This document shows positions 10,738-18,930 of a DNA stretch of 64,000 nt, piece after piece. Both the position numbers and the translations under genes were made by a program. The first letter of the stretch is position 1, and every line of letters starts with the position of its first letter. The notes under the pieces were generated by a model. The model did not search any database. It was given only the letters and a program-made list of their open reading frames with translations, and was not told the origin of the DNA. This DNA comes from an uncultured Bacteriovorax sp. (lineage in GTDB: Bacteria > Bdellovibrionota > Bacteriovoracia > Bacteriovoracales > Bacteriovoracaceae). The stretch lies in contig CAMLMH010000004.1 of NCBI GenBank assembly GCA_946481315.1, positions 1 to 64,000 on the forward strand, given 5' to 3'.

Positions 10738-12237
10738 ATGTCGACCAGAACTAAACCGCTTGAAGGTGAACTTTTAAGAATTCGTGATGAAATTCATTCC
10801 TATGCCATGGAATTTGGTCTGGATTTTCATCCTGTTATTTTTGAAGTCTGCGACTACGATACTATCAATATTCTCGCTGCTCAGGGAGGATTTCCCAATC
10901 GTTATCCTCACTGGCGTTTCGGAATGGATTACGATCAGCTCTCTAAAGGATACGCTTACGGACTTCAAAAAATTTATGAGATGGTCATCAACACCAATCC
11001 CTGTTATGCCTATTTGTTAAATGCCAATCATCTTGTGGACCAGAAAATCGTTATGGCCCACGTTTACGGACACGCTGATTTCTTTAAAAACAATGCCTGG
11101 TTTGCCAATACGGATCGTAACATGATGGCGGTGATGGCCAATCATGGGACAAAAATCCGCCGCTATATGGAACGCTATGGTCAGAATCGGGTTGAAGAAT
11201 TTATCGACAGAGTCAATTCAATTGAAAACCTGATTGATGTCGGAACACTTTTTGAAACTCAGGATTCTAAACGCCAAAGTGAAGAGCGAATGAAAAAAGC
11301 GCGGGAAGAAATCGCCAATATGGAAGATGAACGTTCCAATGCCCTTAAGTCTTTCATGCGCTCTAAAGAGCGTGCCGGTCTGGGCAAGGGTGAGGAAAAA
11401 GAAAAAGAGGTTGTCGATCTTCGCGATAAAAAAATTGAATCTGCCCGCGATGTCATGCTTTATCTTCTCGCCAACGCGCCACTGGAAGAATGGGAAGCAG
11501 ATATTTTAGGAATTCTTAGAGATGAAGCTTACTATTTTCTCCCTCAACGATTAACCAAAATTATGAACGAAGGGTGGGCGAGTTACTGGCATTCCCACAT
11601 TATGACTACAAGGGCACTGAAAGCATCGGAAATTGTTGACTACGCTGATCACCACGCCGGTGTAATGGCCATGAGCCGGCAAAATATCAATCCGTATAAA
11701 ATCGGAATAGAGCTCTATCGTGACATTGAGTATCGCTGGAATACCGGAAAGTTTGGTAAAGACTATAATGAGTGTGAAGATATGCACACTAAGCTTAACT
11801 GGAATAAAAATCTGGGTCTGGGGAGACAAAAAATCTTTGAAGTGAGAAAAACTCATAACGACGTCAGCTTTATTGATGAATTTTTTACTCAGGAATTTTG
11901 CGAGCGACAGCAATTATTCACCTATAAATTTAATCCTCGTACCGGCCGGAATGAAATTGAATCACGCGATTTCCATGAAATTAAAAACAAATTACTTTCT
12001 CAGCTTTCCAATTTTGGTTCGCCGGTAATTGAAGTGGAAAGCGGCAATTACCAGAATCGGGGCGAGTTACTTCTGCGCCATATCCACCGGGGCGTTGATC
12101 TGGATATTAATTATGCCTCCGATACGCTAAAAAATCTCTATGCCCTATGGAAGCGGCCAGTGAATCTGATCTCCCGTCAGGAGGATCAGAACGTAACACT
12201 TTCATACGATGGTAAAGAATTCAGGCAAACCAAATAA
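10738..12237 (+). CDS. spoVR: SpoVR family protein
   Basis: 499 residues, the usual SpoVR/YcgB length. Family features: YHPHWRFGMDY-like segment (here YPHWRFGMDYDQLSKGYAYGLQKIYEMVINTNPCYAYLL split across 84-123), HVYGHADFFKNN, the charged middle, then LPQRLTKIMNEGWASYWHSHIM and IGIELYRDIEYRWN. Several conserved His and Glu suggest metal binding, but the activity is unknown. Named after a Bacillus sporulation locus, though most carriers do not sporulate. Completes the prkA-yeaH-spoVR operon; start ATG has TAAGG just upstream. Confidence 0.95.
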   Translation: MSTRTKPLEGELLRIRDEIHSYAMEFGLDFHPVIFEVCDYDTINILAAQGGFPNRYPHWRFGMDYDQLSKGYAYGLQKIYEMVINTNPCYAYLLNANHLVDQKIVMAHVYGHADFFKNNAWFANTDRNMMAVMANHGTKIRRYMERYGQNRVEEFIDRVNSIENLIDVGTLFETQDSKRQSEERMKKAREEIANMEDERSNALKSFMRSKERAGLGKGEEKEKEVVDLRDKKIESARDVMLYLLANAPLEEWEADILGILRDEAYYFLPQRLTKIMNEGWASYWHSHIMTTRALKASEIVDYADHHAGVMAMSRQNINPYKIGIELYRDIEYRWNTGKFGKDYNECEDMHTKLNWNKNLGLGRQKIFEVRKTHNDVSFIDEFFTQEFCERQQLFTYKFNPRTGRNEIESRDFHEIKNKLLSQLSNFGSPVIEVESGNYQNRGELLLRHIHRGVDLDINYASDTLKNLYALWKRPVNLISRQEDQNVTLSYDGKEFRQTK

Positions 12238-12246
12238 ACTTTGGCA

Positions 12247-12276
12247 TTGGCGAATCATTAAGAACGAGAGTAAAAT
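12247..12276 (+). promoter_or_regulatory. candidate sigma-70 promoter for the FecR-domain gene
   Basis: TTGGCG (12247-12252), 18-nt spacer, TAAAAT (12271-12276). An inverted repeat AACGAG (12262-12267) / CTCGTT (12286-12291) straddles the -10 and the expected start site, and could be an operator. Consensus matching by eye only. Confidence 0.4.
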
Positions 12277-12298
12277 AATTTAAACTCGTTTAATTGGA

Positions 12299-14173
12299 AT
12301 GGATGCCATGAAAAAGATTTTTCTGCTAACTGCAATTTCCTGCTTATTTTCTCTACACGCTTTTGCAGCCAAAAAGCCTATTGCCGAGGTCATTAAAATC
12401 CGTGGCTCGGCCACTAAACTTTTACCCGGAGCTCTGGAAGCCTCGAAAATTGAACTGGGTGATCAGCTGGTGGAAGATACATCTGTTCTTACTGCGGCAA
12501 AAAGTTTTATTAAAATTCGCTTTATCGATAAATCTGAAGTCAGTCTTGGACCAGAGTCTAAAATTGTCATTTCCCAGATGGCCAGTTCAGCTCCCGGAAT
12601 TATTTCGCTTTTAAAAGGCCGCATACGAGCGGAAGTTCAGAAAGAACAGGAAAAAGAATCAAACGATAATAAGTTTTATGTGCGGACCCGTACGGCAGCA
12701 CTTGGAATCAGAGGAACAGATTTTCAGACAATCTATAATCCCGATAACCGTATGACCTCACTTTTAACATTTAAAGGTGCTGTGGCCATGGCACGTGTCG
12801 ATGAAACCACTCATCAAAAACTGGAAAGCCAGAGCGGAACACAACAAAAAGTTGTTGAAAGAATCGATATGAAAGACACACCGGAAGTTAAAACGATTCC
12901 GGGGAAGGCAATCAATGAGCAGGAGGAATTGCAAAAAATCCTGGCCAATAATCAGACTGTCGTTGTTCCTCCGGGACAAAACGCTTTTTCTTCTCAGTCG
13001 CTGAAAAATGCTTCTTTGCCGGTAAAAATCAATCCCGTTCAGCTCAACGCCCTCTACAAAAACCGAGATTTTGAAGAAAAAAATATTGTAAACCTGAAAT
13101 CAGGAATCGGAGTGGACGACAGTAAATTAACTGTTACCCAGGCTCCGCAAAAAGCACCGGCCGAAGGTTTGTATGATCCTAAAAGTGGTGCCTTTGCTCC
13201 TAAGGCCGGGGGATTTATTGATCTTAACACCGGGTTGTATGTGGCCCCTGGCCCGGATGCTGTTCTGGATACTGAAAAAGGCATTTATAAATCAAAAGCC
13301 GCCGGTGATATTGATGCAGATACCGGAGATTATTTTGCCCCGAAAGGATTAATTCTGGATGCCAAAAAAGGTTTCATTGTTGACCAGAACGCCGGTGACA
13401 AGCCTGAACTCCTTGCGCTTAAAGACGACCTGAATAAGGCCATCGCCCGTGATGTTGTTGTAGGTGAACTGGATGCTGAAAATAAAATCGCATTTAATAT
13501 TAAAGAAAAGTTTATTCGTAACCGTCTGGCGATAACCATCGGGATGGGTGATGAGGAACAAACGGTTAATGAGGACAGTAATCACCAGTTTAATTTCAAA
13601 TTGCAGGCCCCGGACAGCCTGAGGGTGAAGCTTGACTGGGACATGGCCTCAACCGGTCGCTGGACAACCTTTTTTGGAATGAGTTACCAAAATGCTGAAT
13701 ACGAAAATCTGGCTGCCCAAAATATGACTCAGGATTCACCTGCTCTGTTTGGATTAAGTGGGGGGCTCATGTACGCACTTAATCGTGAAATCGATCTGCG
13801 AACTCAGCTTAAATTACATCAGTCGCACTTCGCTTCTCAAAACAGCAGCAATAGTTTCATATTAAAACGGATTGTTTCCACCCGTGCGTCTTTCGGTGCC
13901 AGAGGGGTATTTTTTGAAAAAGGGCGCTTTTCGTTCCTGACTGAAGCCGATCTCAATATCATTTTCCGCAAGCGGTTTAATGACATTGTTATTGAACCTG
14001 GTGCCGGATTCAATCTTAAATTAATGCCTCGCTGGTCTATTAATGAGCGCGGCCGGATTGGGATTGGTCTTTCTCTCATGAAGGAGAAAGAGAAAGTTAA
14101 AAGCTCCATTGCTTCTCATCACATAAGAAAAATTTATTCGGGTCTGGAAGCCCTTTATTCGCTAGATTTCTAA
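12299..14173 (+). CDS. secreted FecR-domain protein with internal repeats and C-terminal barrel-like region
   Basis: 624 residues from ATG 12299; ATG 12308 (MKKIF...) is an equally good start. Signal peptide of about 25 residues ends AFA-AKK. Residues about 40-165 form a FecR-type domain (QLVEDTSVLTAAKSFIKIRF, SLLKGRIRAEV, RTRTAALGIRGTDFQ). At about 285-375 are imperfect repeats of the form D-x3-G-x-Y/F-x3 (SGAFAPKAGG, TGLYVAPGPD, KGIYKSKAAG, TGDYFAPKG). The last ~200 residues alternate polar and hydrophobic positions and end in SLDF, like an outer-membrane barrel. FecR domains without an adjacent sigma factor and with envelope fusions are usually of unknown function. Probably sits at the outer membrane. 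Confidence 0.8.
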   Translation: MDAMKKIFLLTAISCLFSLHAFAAKKPIAEVIKIRGSATKLLPGALEASKIELGDQLVEDTSVLTAAKSFIKIRFIDKSEVSLGPESKIVISQMASSAPGIISLLKGRIRAEVQKEQEKESNDNKFYVRTRTAALGIRGTDFQTIYNPDNRMTSLLTFKGAVAMARVDETTHQKLESQSGTQQKVVERIDMKDTPEVKTIPGKAINEQEELQKILANNQTVVVPPGQNAFSSQSLKNASLPVKINPVQLNALYKNRDFEEKNIVNLKSGIGVDDSKLTVTQAPQKAPAEGLYDPKSGAFAPKAGGFIDLNTGLYVAPGPDAVLDTEKGIYKSKAAGDIDADTGDYFAPKGLILDAKKGFIVDQNAGDKPELLALKDDLNKAIARDVVVGELDAENKIAFNIKEKFIRNRLAITIGMGDEEQTVNEDSNHQFNFKLQAPDSLRVKLDWDMASTGRWTTFFGMSYQNAEYENLAAQNMTQDSPALFGLSGGLMYALNREIDLRTQLKLHQSHFASQNSSNSFILKRIVSTRASFGARGVFFEKGRFSFLTEADLNIIFRKRFNDIVIEPGAGFNLKLMPRWSINERGRIGIGLSLMKEKEKVKSSIASHHIRKIYSGLEALYSLDF

Positions 14174-14207
14174 AAGCTGATCACTGGAGGTGAGACCGTT
14201 TTCTATT

Positions 14208-15653
14208 TCACTTTGAATCAGTTACGGGAATAGTGATGGTGTTACTGTCGAGTTCTTCAATGTCGGACTGGTCAACACTGACTGTTTCTTTAAGTGGTGA
14301 GATCACCACCTTCTCTTTTAGTGAATCAATCGTAAGAGATTTATCTGTATAAATAAATTCATCCCTGGTTATTGTTTTGCCCAGGTTTTCCCATTGAATA
14401 AACTGCAAAGCAATCCAGCAGTTGTAAGCATCGTATGATTTACAGGCATCTTCGGCCGAGTCTTCAATTTTTCTGCGGTCAATTTTTTTATGACCACCAC
14501 TTAAAATCAGCTGAACATAAGTTTCCATGACTTTGACTTCAAACGGTGGGTTGTTCTTAAAATCCAGTCGAAGTAGGTTCAGCTGGCGCCAGGCCTCTTC
14601 AAATTTTTTCTGACGGATCATGAAAGCGATTTCAATGGCCTTACGGTTTCGCTGATCAACTGAGCGGTTAGCGGAACTGCGAACCATTTGTAGACCATCA
14701 TCCCACTGGCGCAGAATCCAGGCAAGAGGAATGGCGCGCTCCAGAGCATTGGCAGAATCCTGCTTTTTTTGCAGGGCCAGTTTAAAATGTCCAAAGGCCA
14801 GCTCAAATTCCCTGCGGAAAAGATTATAAGTTCCTTTGATGTTTTCTGAATTGGCCGAGTCGATATCGTCAACAAAACTTAGGGCCTTATCATAAATACC
14901 TTTTCTGAGATAAAGAAAGCCCACAATTTCGCGTAAACGTTTTGACTGATAGGAGGATTCAGGCAGTACTCCCAGCATAAATAACAAATCATCTTCACGA
15001 TTAAGATATAAACCACTCTTCATCCAGATACGCGACATTTCATCTGAGCTCAGAGTTCCCTGAAGATCAAGGAGCATATTACGTTTAAGGCCGATTTGAT
15101 CTCGGGTTTTCAGCTTGACCATGGTGTCCAGCCAGAACTGATCGTTGCGGGAATACTCATCCGTCTGCACCATGCAACCAGTGCTTTCGGCCTTAACCCC
15201 ACTCACGTCATTGAGTGCCATGAAATTGATGAGTTTAAGCAGGCACACCTGCTTATAAAATGAGCTTGTTTGCAGAACCGGAGACTTAAGCCGGGAGAGA
15301 GAATCTGCATATTTTCCTTCGATAAAGTCAATGGTTGCGAGGTAGCGAAGCTTAACCGGTAAGAGGGGGGCATTTTTATCGCTAATCCGTCCCAGAAGAA
15401 AACGGGCGGTTTTCAAGTCACCATTGATCAGTTTGAATTTTGCCTTCTGTAAATTATAAACATCGATCCTGCGATTATTGCCTTCCTTTACCTGAGTCAT
15501 GTAAGTCAAGGCCTCTGTATCCATTGCTTCTTCGGGAAAGACAATTTCTTTCAAGGCTTCGTCTTCAGAAAAAGGTTTAAATTCTTCCTGGGCCATACCG
15601 ACGGAATGCCCCAGTAATAGACTCAGGAATAAAAGGACACATGACTGCTTCAT
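14208..15653 (-). CDS. secreted TPR-like repeat protein, function unknown
   Basis: 481 residues with a 21-residue signal peptide ending MAQ. The body is alpha-helical with repeated aromatic/Ala patterns typical of tetratricopeptide solenoids (for example VGFLYLRKGIYDKALSFVDD, YNLFRREFELAFGHFKLALQ, ALERAIPLAWILRQWDDGLQ), followed by a short C-terminal strand-like tail rich in Val/Thr. No catalytic motif seen. It is probably a periplasmic scaffold or adaptor. The start is divergent from the next gene with only 41 bp between ATGs; convergent with the FecR protein gene. Conserved identity not recognised. Confidence 0.7.
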   Translation of the reverse strand: MKQSCVLLFLSLLLGHSVGMAQEEFKPFSEDEALKEIVFPEEAMDTEALTYMTQVKEGNNRRIDVYNLQKAKFKLINGDLKTARFLLGRISDKNAPLLPVKLRYLATIDFIEGKYADSLSRLKSPVLQTSSFYKQVCLLKLINFMALNDVSGVKAESTGCMVQTDEYSRNDQFWLDTMVKLKTRDQIGLKRNMLLDLQGTLSSDEMSRIWMKSGLYLNREDDLLFMLGVLPESSYQSKRLREIVGFLYLRKGIYDKALSFVDDIDSANSENIKGTYNLFRREFELAFGHFKLALQKKQDSANALERAIPLAWILRQWDDGLQMVRSSANRSVDQRNRKAIEIAFMIRQKKFEEAWRQLNLLRLDFKNNPPFEVKVMETYVQLILSGGHKKIDRRKIEDSAEDACKSYDAYNCWIALQFIQWENLGKTITRDEFIYTDKSLTIDSLKEKVVISPLKETVSVDQSDIEELDSNTITIPVTDSK

Positions 15654-15656
15654 GAT

Positions 15657-15683
15657 TAATATTTCGTCTTTAATGCCCGATAA
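15657..15683 (+). promoter_or_regulatory. candidate sigma-28 (FliA) promoter
   Basis: TAATATTT (15657-15664), exactly 11 nt, then CCCGATAA (15676-15683): 6 of 8 and 7 of 8 matches to the enterobacterial FliA consensus TAAAGTTT-N11-GCCGATAA. The expected start near 15690 is about 5 nt before the ATG at 15695, and no Shine-Dalgarno is visible there, so the mRNA would be close to leaderless. Confidence 0.45.
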
Positions 15684-15694
15684 CTTAAGTACCT

Positions 15695-17365
15695 ATGAAA
15701 ACTTCTGTAATCGGCATAATTCTCCTTTTCTGTTTAAGCTCGCCTGCATTTGCTTTGCGTCCGGTGGAGTCTCTTGTGCTGGGAAATTTTAGTGAGGACT
15801 ACAGCGATTCCACTGATCCGCTCAATTACGTTTTTAATCGCGACGAAAATTTAAAAAGTGAAGCCGTCAGAAACAAGAGTGAAATTGCTCTTTATCGGGG
15901 TTTTTACGAAGAAGGTAAAAATCTCACAAACTACTGTAAAGAAAAAAGATCCATCCGCTACACTACTGAGTGGGAAAAAGTGCAGGTTAAACGTTCAGTG
16001 ATGGGTCTAGCTCAGTATATCGGGCTCGATCTACTAAGCAGGGCCATTCCGAAATATGCCAGGATTCTGGAATTTTCTCGAGAAGAGTACGCCAACATGG
16101 TAGAAGGGCTGGTGGGCAATTATTGTTCGAATAACCTCACAGTCATCAGTAAACGTGAATTGCTGAATAATCTTTTTCTCAAGTTTGATAAAGAAAATAT
16201 TTTCAGTATTCCAGGAACTAATCTAAATCCACTTTTTCCGGGAAATACCGGAGAAATCAATGATCCCAAGATCAGTTTACGTAATGAATTTCTCTACAGT
16301 GTAAAACTCTTTCAGAGTTTATGCTCCTGGAATGGCAACCCCAATACTCCCGGATTGCTGACACCGATATTGCGTCACAGTGGGCTGATGGCCTTTTTCA
16401 TCCGGCAGATGAATGGACAAAGCATAGGATGGAAAGAAAAAGAAAACACACTCTTTTTAAAAGAAGATCCAAATACAGTAAAAGTCTGGTGTGAAAATCT
16501 GATCTGTCGCCGGGTTTCCCATTCCGCTCTTGCCGAGAAGGTCATTCTCTCTGTTGGTGGTACTTCCATTGGTGAAGATCTCCGCCGCCTTTATTGCGAA
16601 GAAATCCGCGATGCCAGTTATACGCCTGAAGATTATGATCCGCGGATTGGAAAGATGATGAAGGGCATAAGCTTTGACGAAGAAAATTTTATCAATTCTC
16701 AGTTTATTGCTTTGATCACAGTAATTCCGGACTTTCTGTTGCGGGCAGAAAAATTTACCAACGGAGAAGACATTTTCAGAGCGAGTGTCGATCATGTCTG
16801 GACAAAGTGGGCAAACAAAATGAGTGATAATTATGCCCGGGATCTTTTCTTTGAAGAGCCGCTAACAATGGAATTAGTTGACCGTAAACTGGTTACAGAT
16901 TTCAGGAAGCCGGACCTGCGCGTTGGGTTTGATGTTAATCTGGGAGAATTCGATCGCATCAATCAGCAGCTGGGAAAAGCGAAAATCAGTTTTACCATAT
17001 CAATTCCCAAGTCCTTTTTAAAATATTACCGCCGGTCAATGATAGAGTTTAATTACGGCGAGGGAACTGCGGCCGATAAAGAAAGATTAAAGAATCGATT
17101 CAAACTGCATCTGATCAAAGATGTTAAAGATGCACGCGACAAATTTATTATTCCACCTTGGCGCGGAGATTTAGAGGGGCTGCTGACCGAAGAATTGACG
17201 GCGCAGATCCTGGAAAAGCCGGAAAAAATTCTGACCTTCGAAGGGGCCGGTGATCAATTGGTAACTGTTGAGGTAAGTTATGGCCTATTTGCCCTTAAAT
17301 ACATCAATCATCAACTCAACGTTCAAAAAAGCACCGAAGCAGCAAAGAGCGAAGCTTTGAAATGA
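15695..17365 (+). CDS. secreted protein of unknown function
   Basis: 556 residues. Signal peptide of about 20 residues ending AFA before LRPVESLVLG. The mature part has several cysteines (YCKEKRS, NYCSNNLTV, SLCSWNGN, WCENLICRR, LYCEEIRD), suggesting disulfides in the periplasm. No enzyme motif recognised. The region YCSNN...LNNLFLKFDKENIF and the long helical middle do not match a family I know. The neighbour downstream is the sigma-32-type gene, whose promoter overlaps this gene's stop codon. A sigma-28-like promoter lies immediately upstream. Confidence 0.7.
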   Translation: MKTSVIGIILLFCLSSPAFALRPVESLVLGNFSEDYSDSTDPLNYVFNRDENLKSEAVRNKSEIALYRGFYEEGKNLTNYCKEKRSIRYTTEWEKVQVKRSVMGLAQYIGLDLLSRAIPKYARILEFSREEYANMVEGLVGNYCSNNLTVISKRELLNNLFLKFDKENIFSIPGTNLNPLFPGNTGEINDPKISLRNEFLYSVKLFQSLCSWNGNPNTPGLLTPILRHSGLMAFFIRQMNGQSIGWKEKENTLFLKEDPNTVKVWCENLICRRVSHSALAEKVILSVGGTSIGEDLRRLYCEEIRDASYTPEDYDPRIGKMMKGISFDEENFINSQFIALITVIPDFLLRAEKFTNGEDIFRASVDHVWTKWANKMSDNYARDLFFEEPLTMELVDRKLVTDFRKPDLRVGFDVNLGEFDRINQQLGKAKISFTISIPKSFLKYYRRSMIEFNYGEGTAADKERLKNRFKLHLIKDVKDARDKFIIPPWRGDLEGLLTEELTAQILEKPEKILTFEGAGDQLVTVEVSYGLFALKYINHQLNVQKSTEAAKSEALK

Positions 17366-17390
17366 CAATTCCGGGGATATTGCGTATCAT
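17362..17390 (+). promoter_or_regulatory. sigma-70 type promoter of the sigma-32-like gene
   Basis: ATGACA (17362-17367, 5 of 6), 17-nt spacer, TATCAT (17385-17390, 5 of 6). The -35 contains the TGA stop of the upstream gene. The start site would fall at about 17397, three or four bases before the ATG at 17401. No Shine-Dalgarno sequence is present, consistent with a leaderless mRNA. Confidence 0.55.
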
Positions 17391-17400
17391 CTGATTCGCC

Positions 17401-18351
17401 ATGGATAAAAAAACAAAGCCGACTAAAACAGTAGTTCCCTTAATCGTTGACGATGAAAAGAGTTCAAAGAGCTTAGTCGTTAAAGAAATTTTGGGTCATA
17501 ATTTACCCGATAAACTTCCGGTCGGTTTAGATCCGCTTACAACTTATGCGCGTGAAATAGCCCGATATAAATTGCTCACTCCCGAAGAGGAAGAAGGATT
17601 ACTTAAGGAGCTGCAGGAAACCGGTGATATCGAAGTCGCTAAAAAACTGGTTCTGGCCAATCTGCGACTGGTAGTAAAAATAGCCCTTGAGTATCGTTCG
17701 GCCTGGCAAAATGTCATGGATCTTATTCAGGAAGGAAATATCGGTCTCATGAAGGCCGTTTCAAAATACGATGCCAGCAAGGGAGCAAAGCTTTCTTATT
17801 ATGCCTCCTGGTGGATCCGGTCGTATATCCTGAAGTTTATCTTAGATAACTTCAGGCTGGTAAAAATCGGCACAACCAATGAGCAAAAGAAACTCTTCTT
17901 TAATCTGATGAAGGAAAAAGAGCGTCTGCTGGCATTGGGTTTTAATCCGGACACTAAAATGCTCTCTGAGAATCTGGGCGTATCTGAAAGGGCCGTCGAA
18001 GTCATGGACCGCAGGCTTTCTCATGGCGCCACCGAACTTTCGCTGGAAGCGCGCGTGGATGAGTCTGGTCCTGCTCTGTCCGATGTTCTGGTTGATACCA
18101 ATGAGCTGCCCATTGATGATCGCCTGGCCGATTTACAGGGTATCGAAATCCTGAAAGATCAACTACATAACTACTTGAAAGGATTAAAGGAGCGTGACCG
18201 GGAAATTTTCGAAAAACGCCTCTTGTCCGAGGTTCCTGCTTCACTGCAAAGTATTGCTGATCAGTACGGCGTCTCCCGCGAGCGCATTCGTCAGATTGAA
18301 GAGCGTCTGATCAACAATTTAAAGGTTTACATGTCGGAATTTATCCGCTAA
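17401..18351 (+). CDS. rpoH: RNA polymerase sigma factor, RpoH (sigma-32) type
   Basis: 316 residues. Region 1.2/2.1 DPLTTYAREIARYKLLTPEEE and LVLANLRLVVKIALEYR; region 2.2-2.4 DLIQEGNIGLMKAVSKYDASKG and LSYYASWWIRSYILKFIL. The RpoH box region reads EQKKLFFNLMKEKERL, close to the QRKLFFNLR hallmark that separates RpoH from other group-2/3 factors. Region 4 is present with LQSIADQYGVSRERIRQIE, the helix-turn-helix for the -35 element. It likely directs heat-shock or envelope-stress transcription. ATG 17401 has no Shine-Dalgarno; a strong promoter ends 10 nt upstream. Confidence 0.9.
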   Translation: MDKKTKPTKTVVPLIVDDEKSSKSLVVKEILGHNLPDKLPVGLDPLTTYAREIARYKLLTPEEEEGLLKELQETGDIEVAKKLVLANLRLVVKIALEYRSAWQNVMDLIQEGNIGLMKAVSKYDASKGAKLSYYASWWIRSYILKFILDNFRLVKIGTTNEQKKLFFNLMKEKERLLALGFNPDTKMLSENLGVSERAVEVMDRRLSHGATELSLEARVDESGPALSDVLVDTNELPIDDRLADLQGIEILKDQLHNYLKGLKERDREIFEKRLLSEVPASLQSIADQYGVSRERIRQIEERLINNLKVYMSEFIR

Positions 18352-18430
18352 AACGTGAGAACTATTAACTGACACCTTGCTCTCGGTTGGAATGGAAGAT
18401 TCCCACTTGGACATAGGCATGGAGAAAAAC

Positions 18431-18709
18431 ATGATCACTTTAGAAGATTCAAAAAAAATCGTAGCTGAGTTCGGGAAAGAATTTGGTTCAGGCGAGAAAG
18501 ATTCTGGTTGTACAGCAGTTCAGGTTGCTTTAATCACAACTCGCATCAACAATCTTGCTCCACACTTTGCAAAACACAAGCATGACTACTCTGGAAACCG
18601 CGGGCTACTTAAGCTTATCGGTCAAAGAAAAAGACTTCTGTCTTACTTACAGATGACAGATGCAGATAAATACCAGGCACTGATTAAGAAGCTTGGTCTG
18701 AGAAAATAA
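18431..18709 (+). CDS. rpsO: 30S ribosomal protein S15
   Basis: 92 residues starting at MITLEDSKKI, with GGAG six bases before ATG 18431; in-frame ATGs further upstream lack this. Family signatures: GSGEKDSGCTAVQVALITTRINNL, HFAKHKHDYSGNRGLLKLIGQRKRLLSYL (in parts), and the C-terminal YQALIKKLGLRK. Binds 16S rRNA helices around the central domain early in small-subunit assembly. Followed by an intrinsic terminator and then pnp, the common rpsO-pnp order. Confidence 0.98.
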   Translation: MITLEDSKKIVAEFGKEFGSGEKDSGCTAVQVALITTRINNLAPHFAKHKHDYSGNRGLLKLIGQRKRLLSYLQMTDADKYQALIKKLGLRK

Positions 18710-18725
18710 AAAAAGACGACAAATT

Positions 18726-18753
18726 GGGAACCTTCGGGTTCCCTTTTTGTTTT
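18726..18753 (+). terminator. intrinsic terminator after rpsO
   Basis: GGGAACC-TTCG-GGTTCCC (7-bp stem, UUCG tetraloop) followed by TTTTTGTTTT. Textbook Rho-independent terminator or attenuator between rpsO and pnp. Confidence 0.93.
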
Positions 18754-18930
18754 AAAAAGTTAAAATATTATACGGAAAGTCCTTTTAGAAGTTGTTGATG
18801 TGGAATAGGGGATATTTGAACGTAGTGCTTCCCTGCCACTGCCTTGAACTATCTTTTAATCCAATCAAAAAATTCAAAAAAGCCTTTCCATGTTAGTGGC
18901 ATCAATGGTGATGCCGGATATGGAGAATTT

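Noticed and set aside
18352..18430. rpsO leader as an S15-binding autoregulatory element
   Set aside because: I see no convincing three-way junction or pseudoknot as in known S15 leaders.
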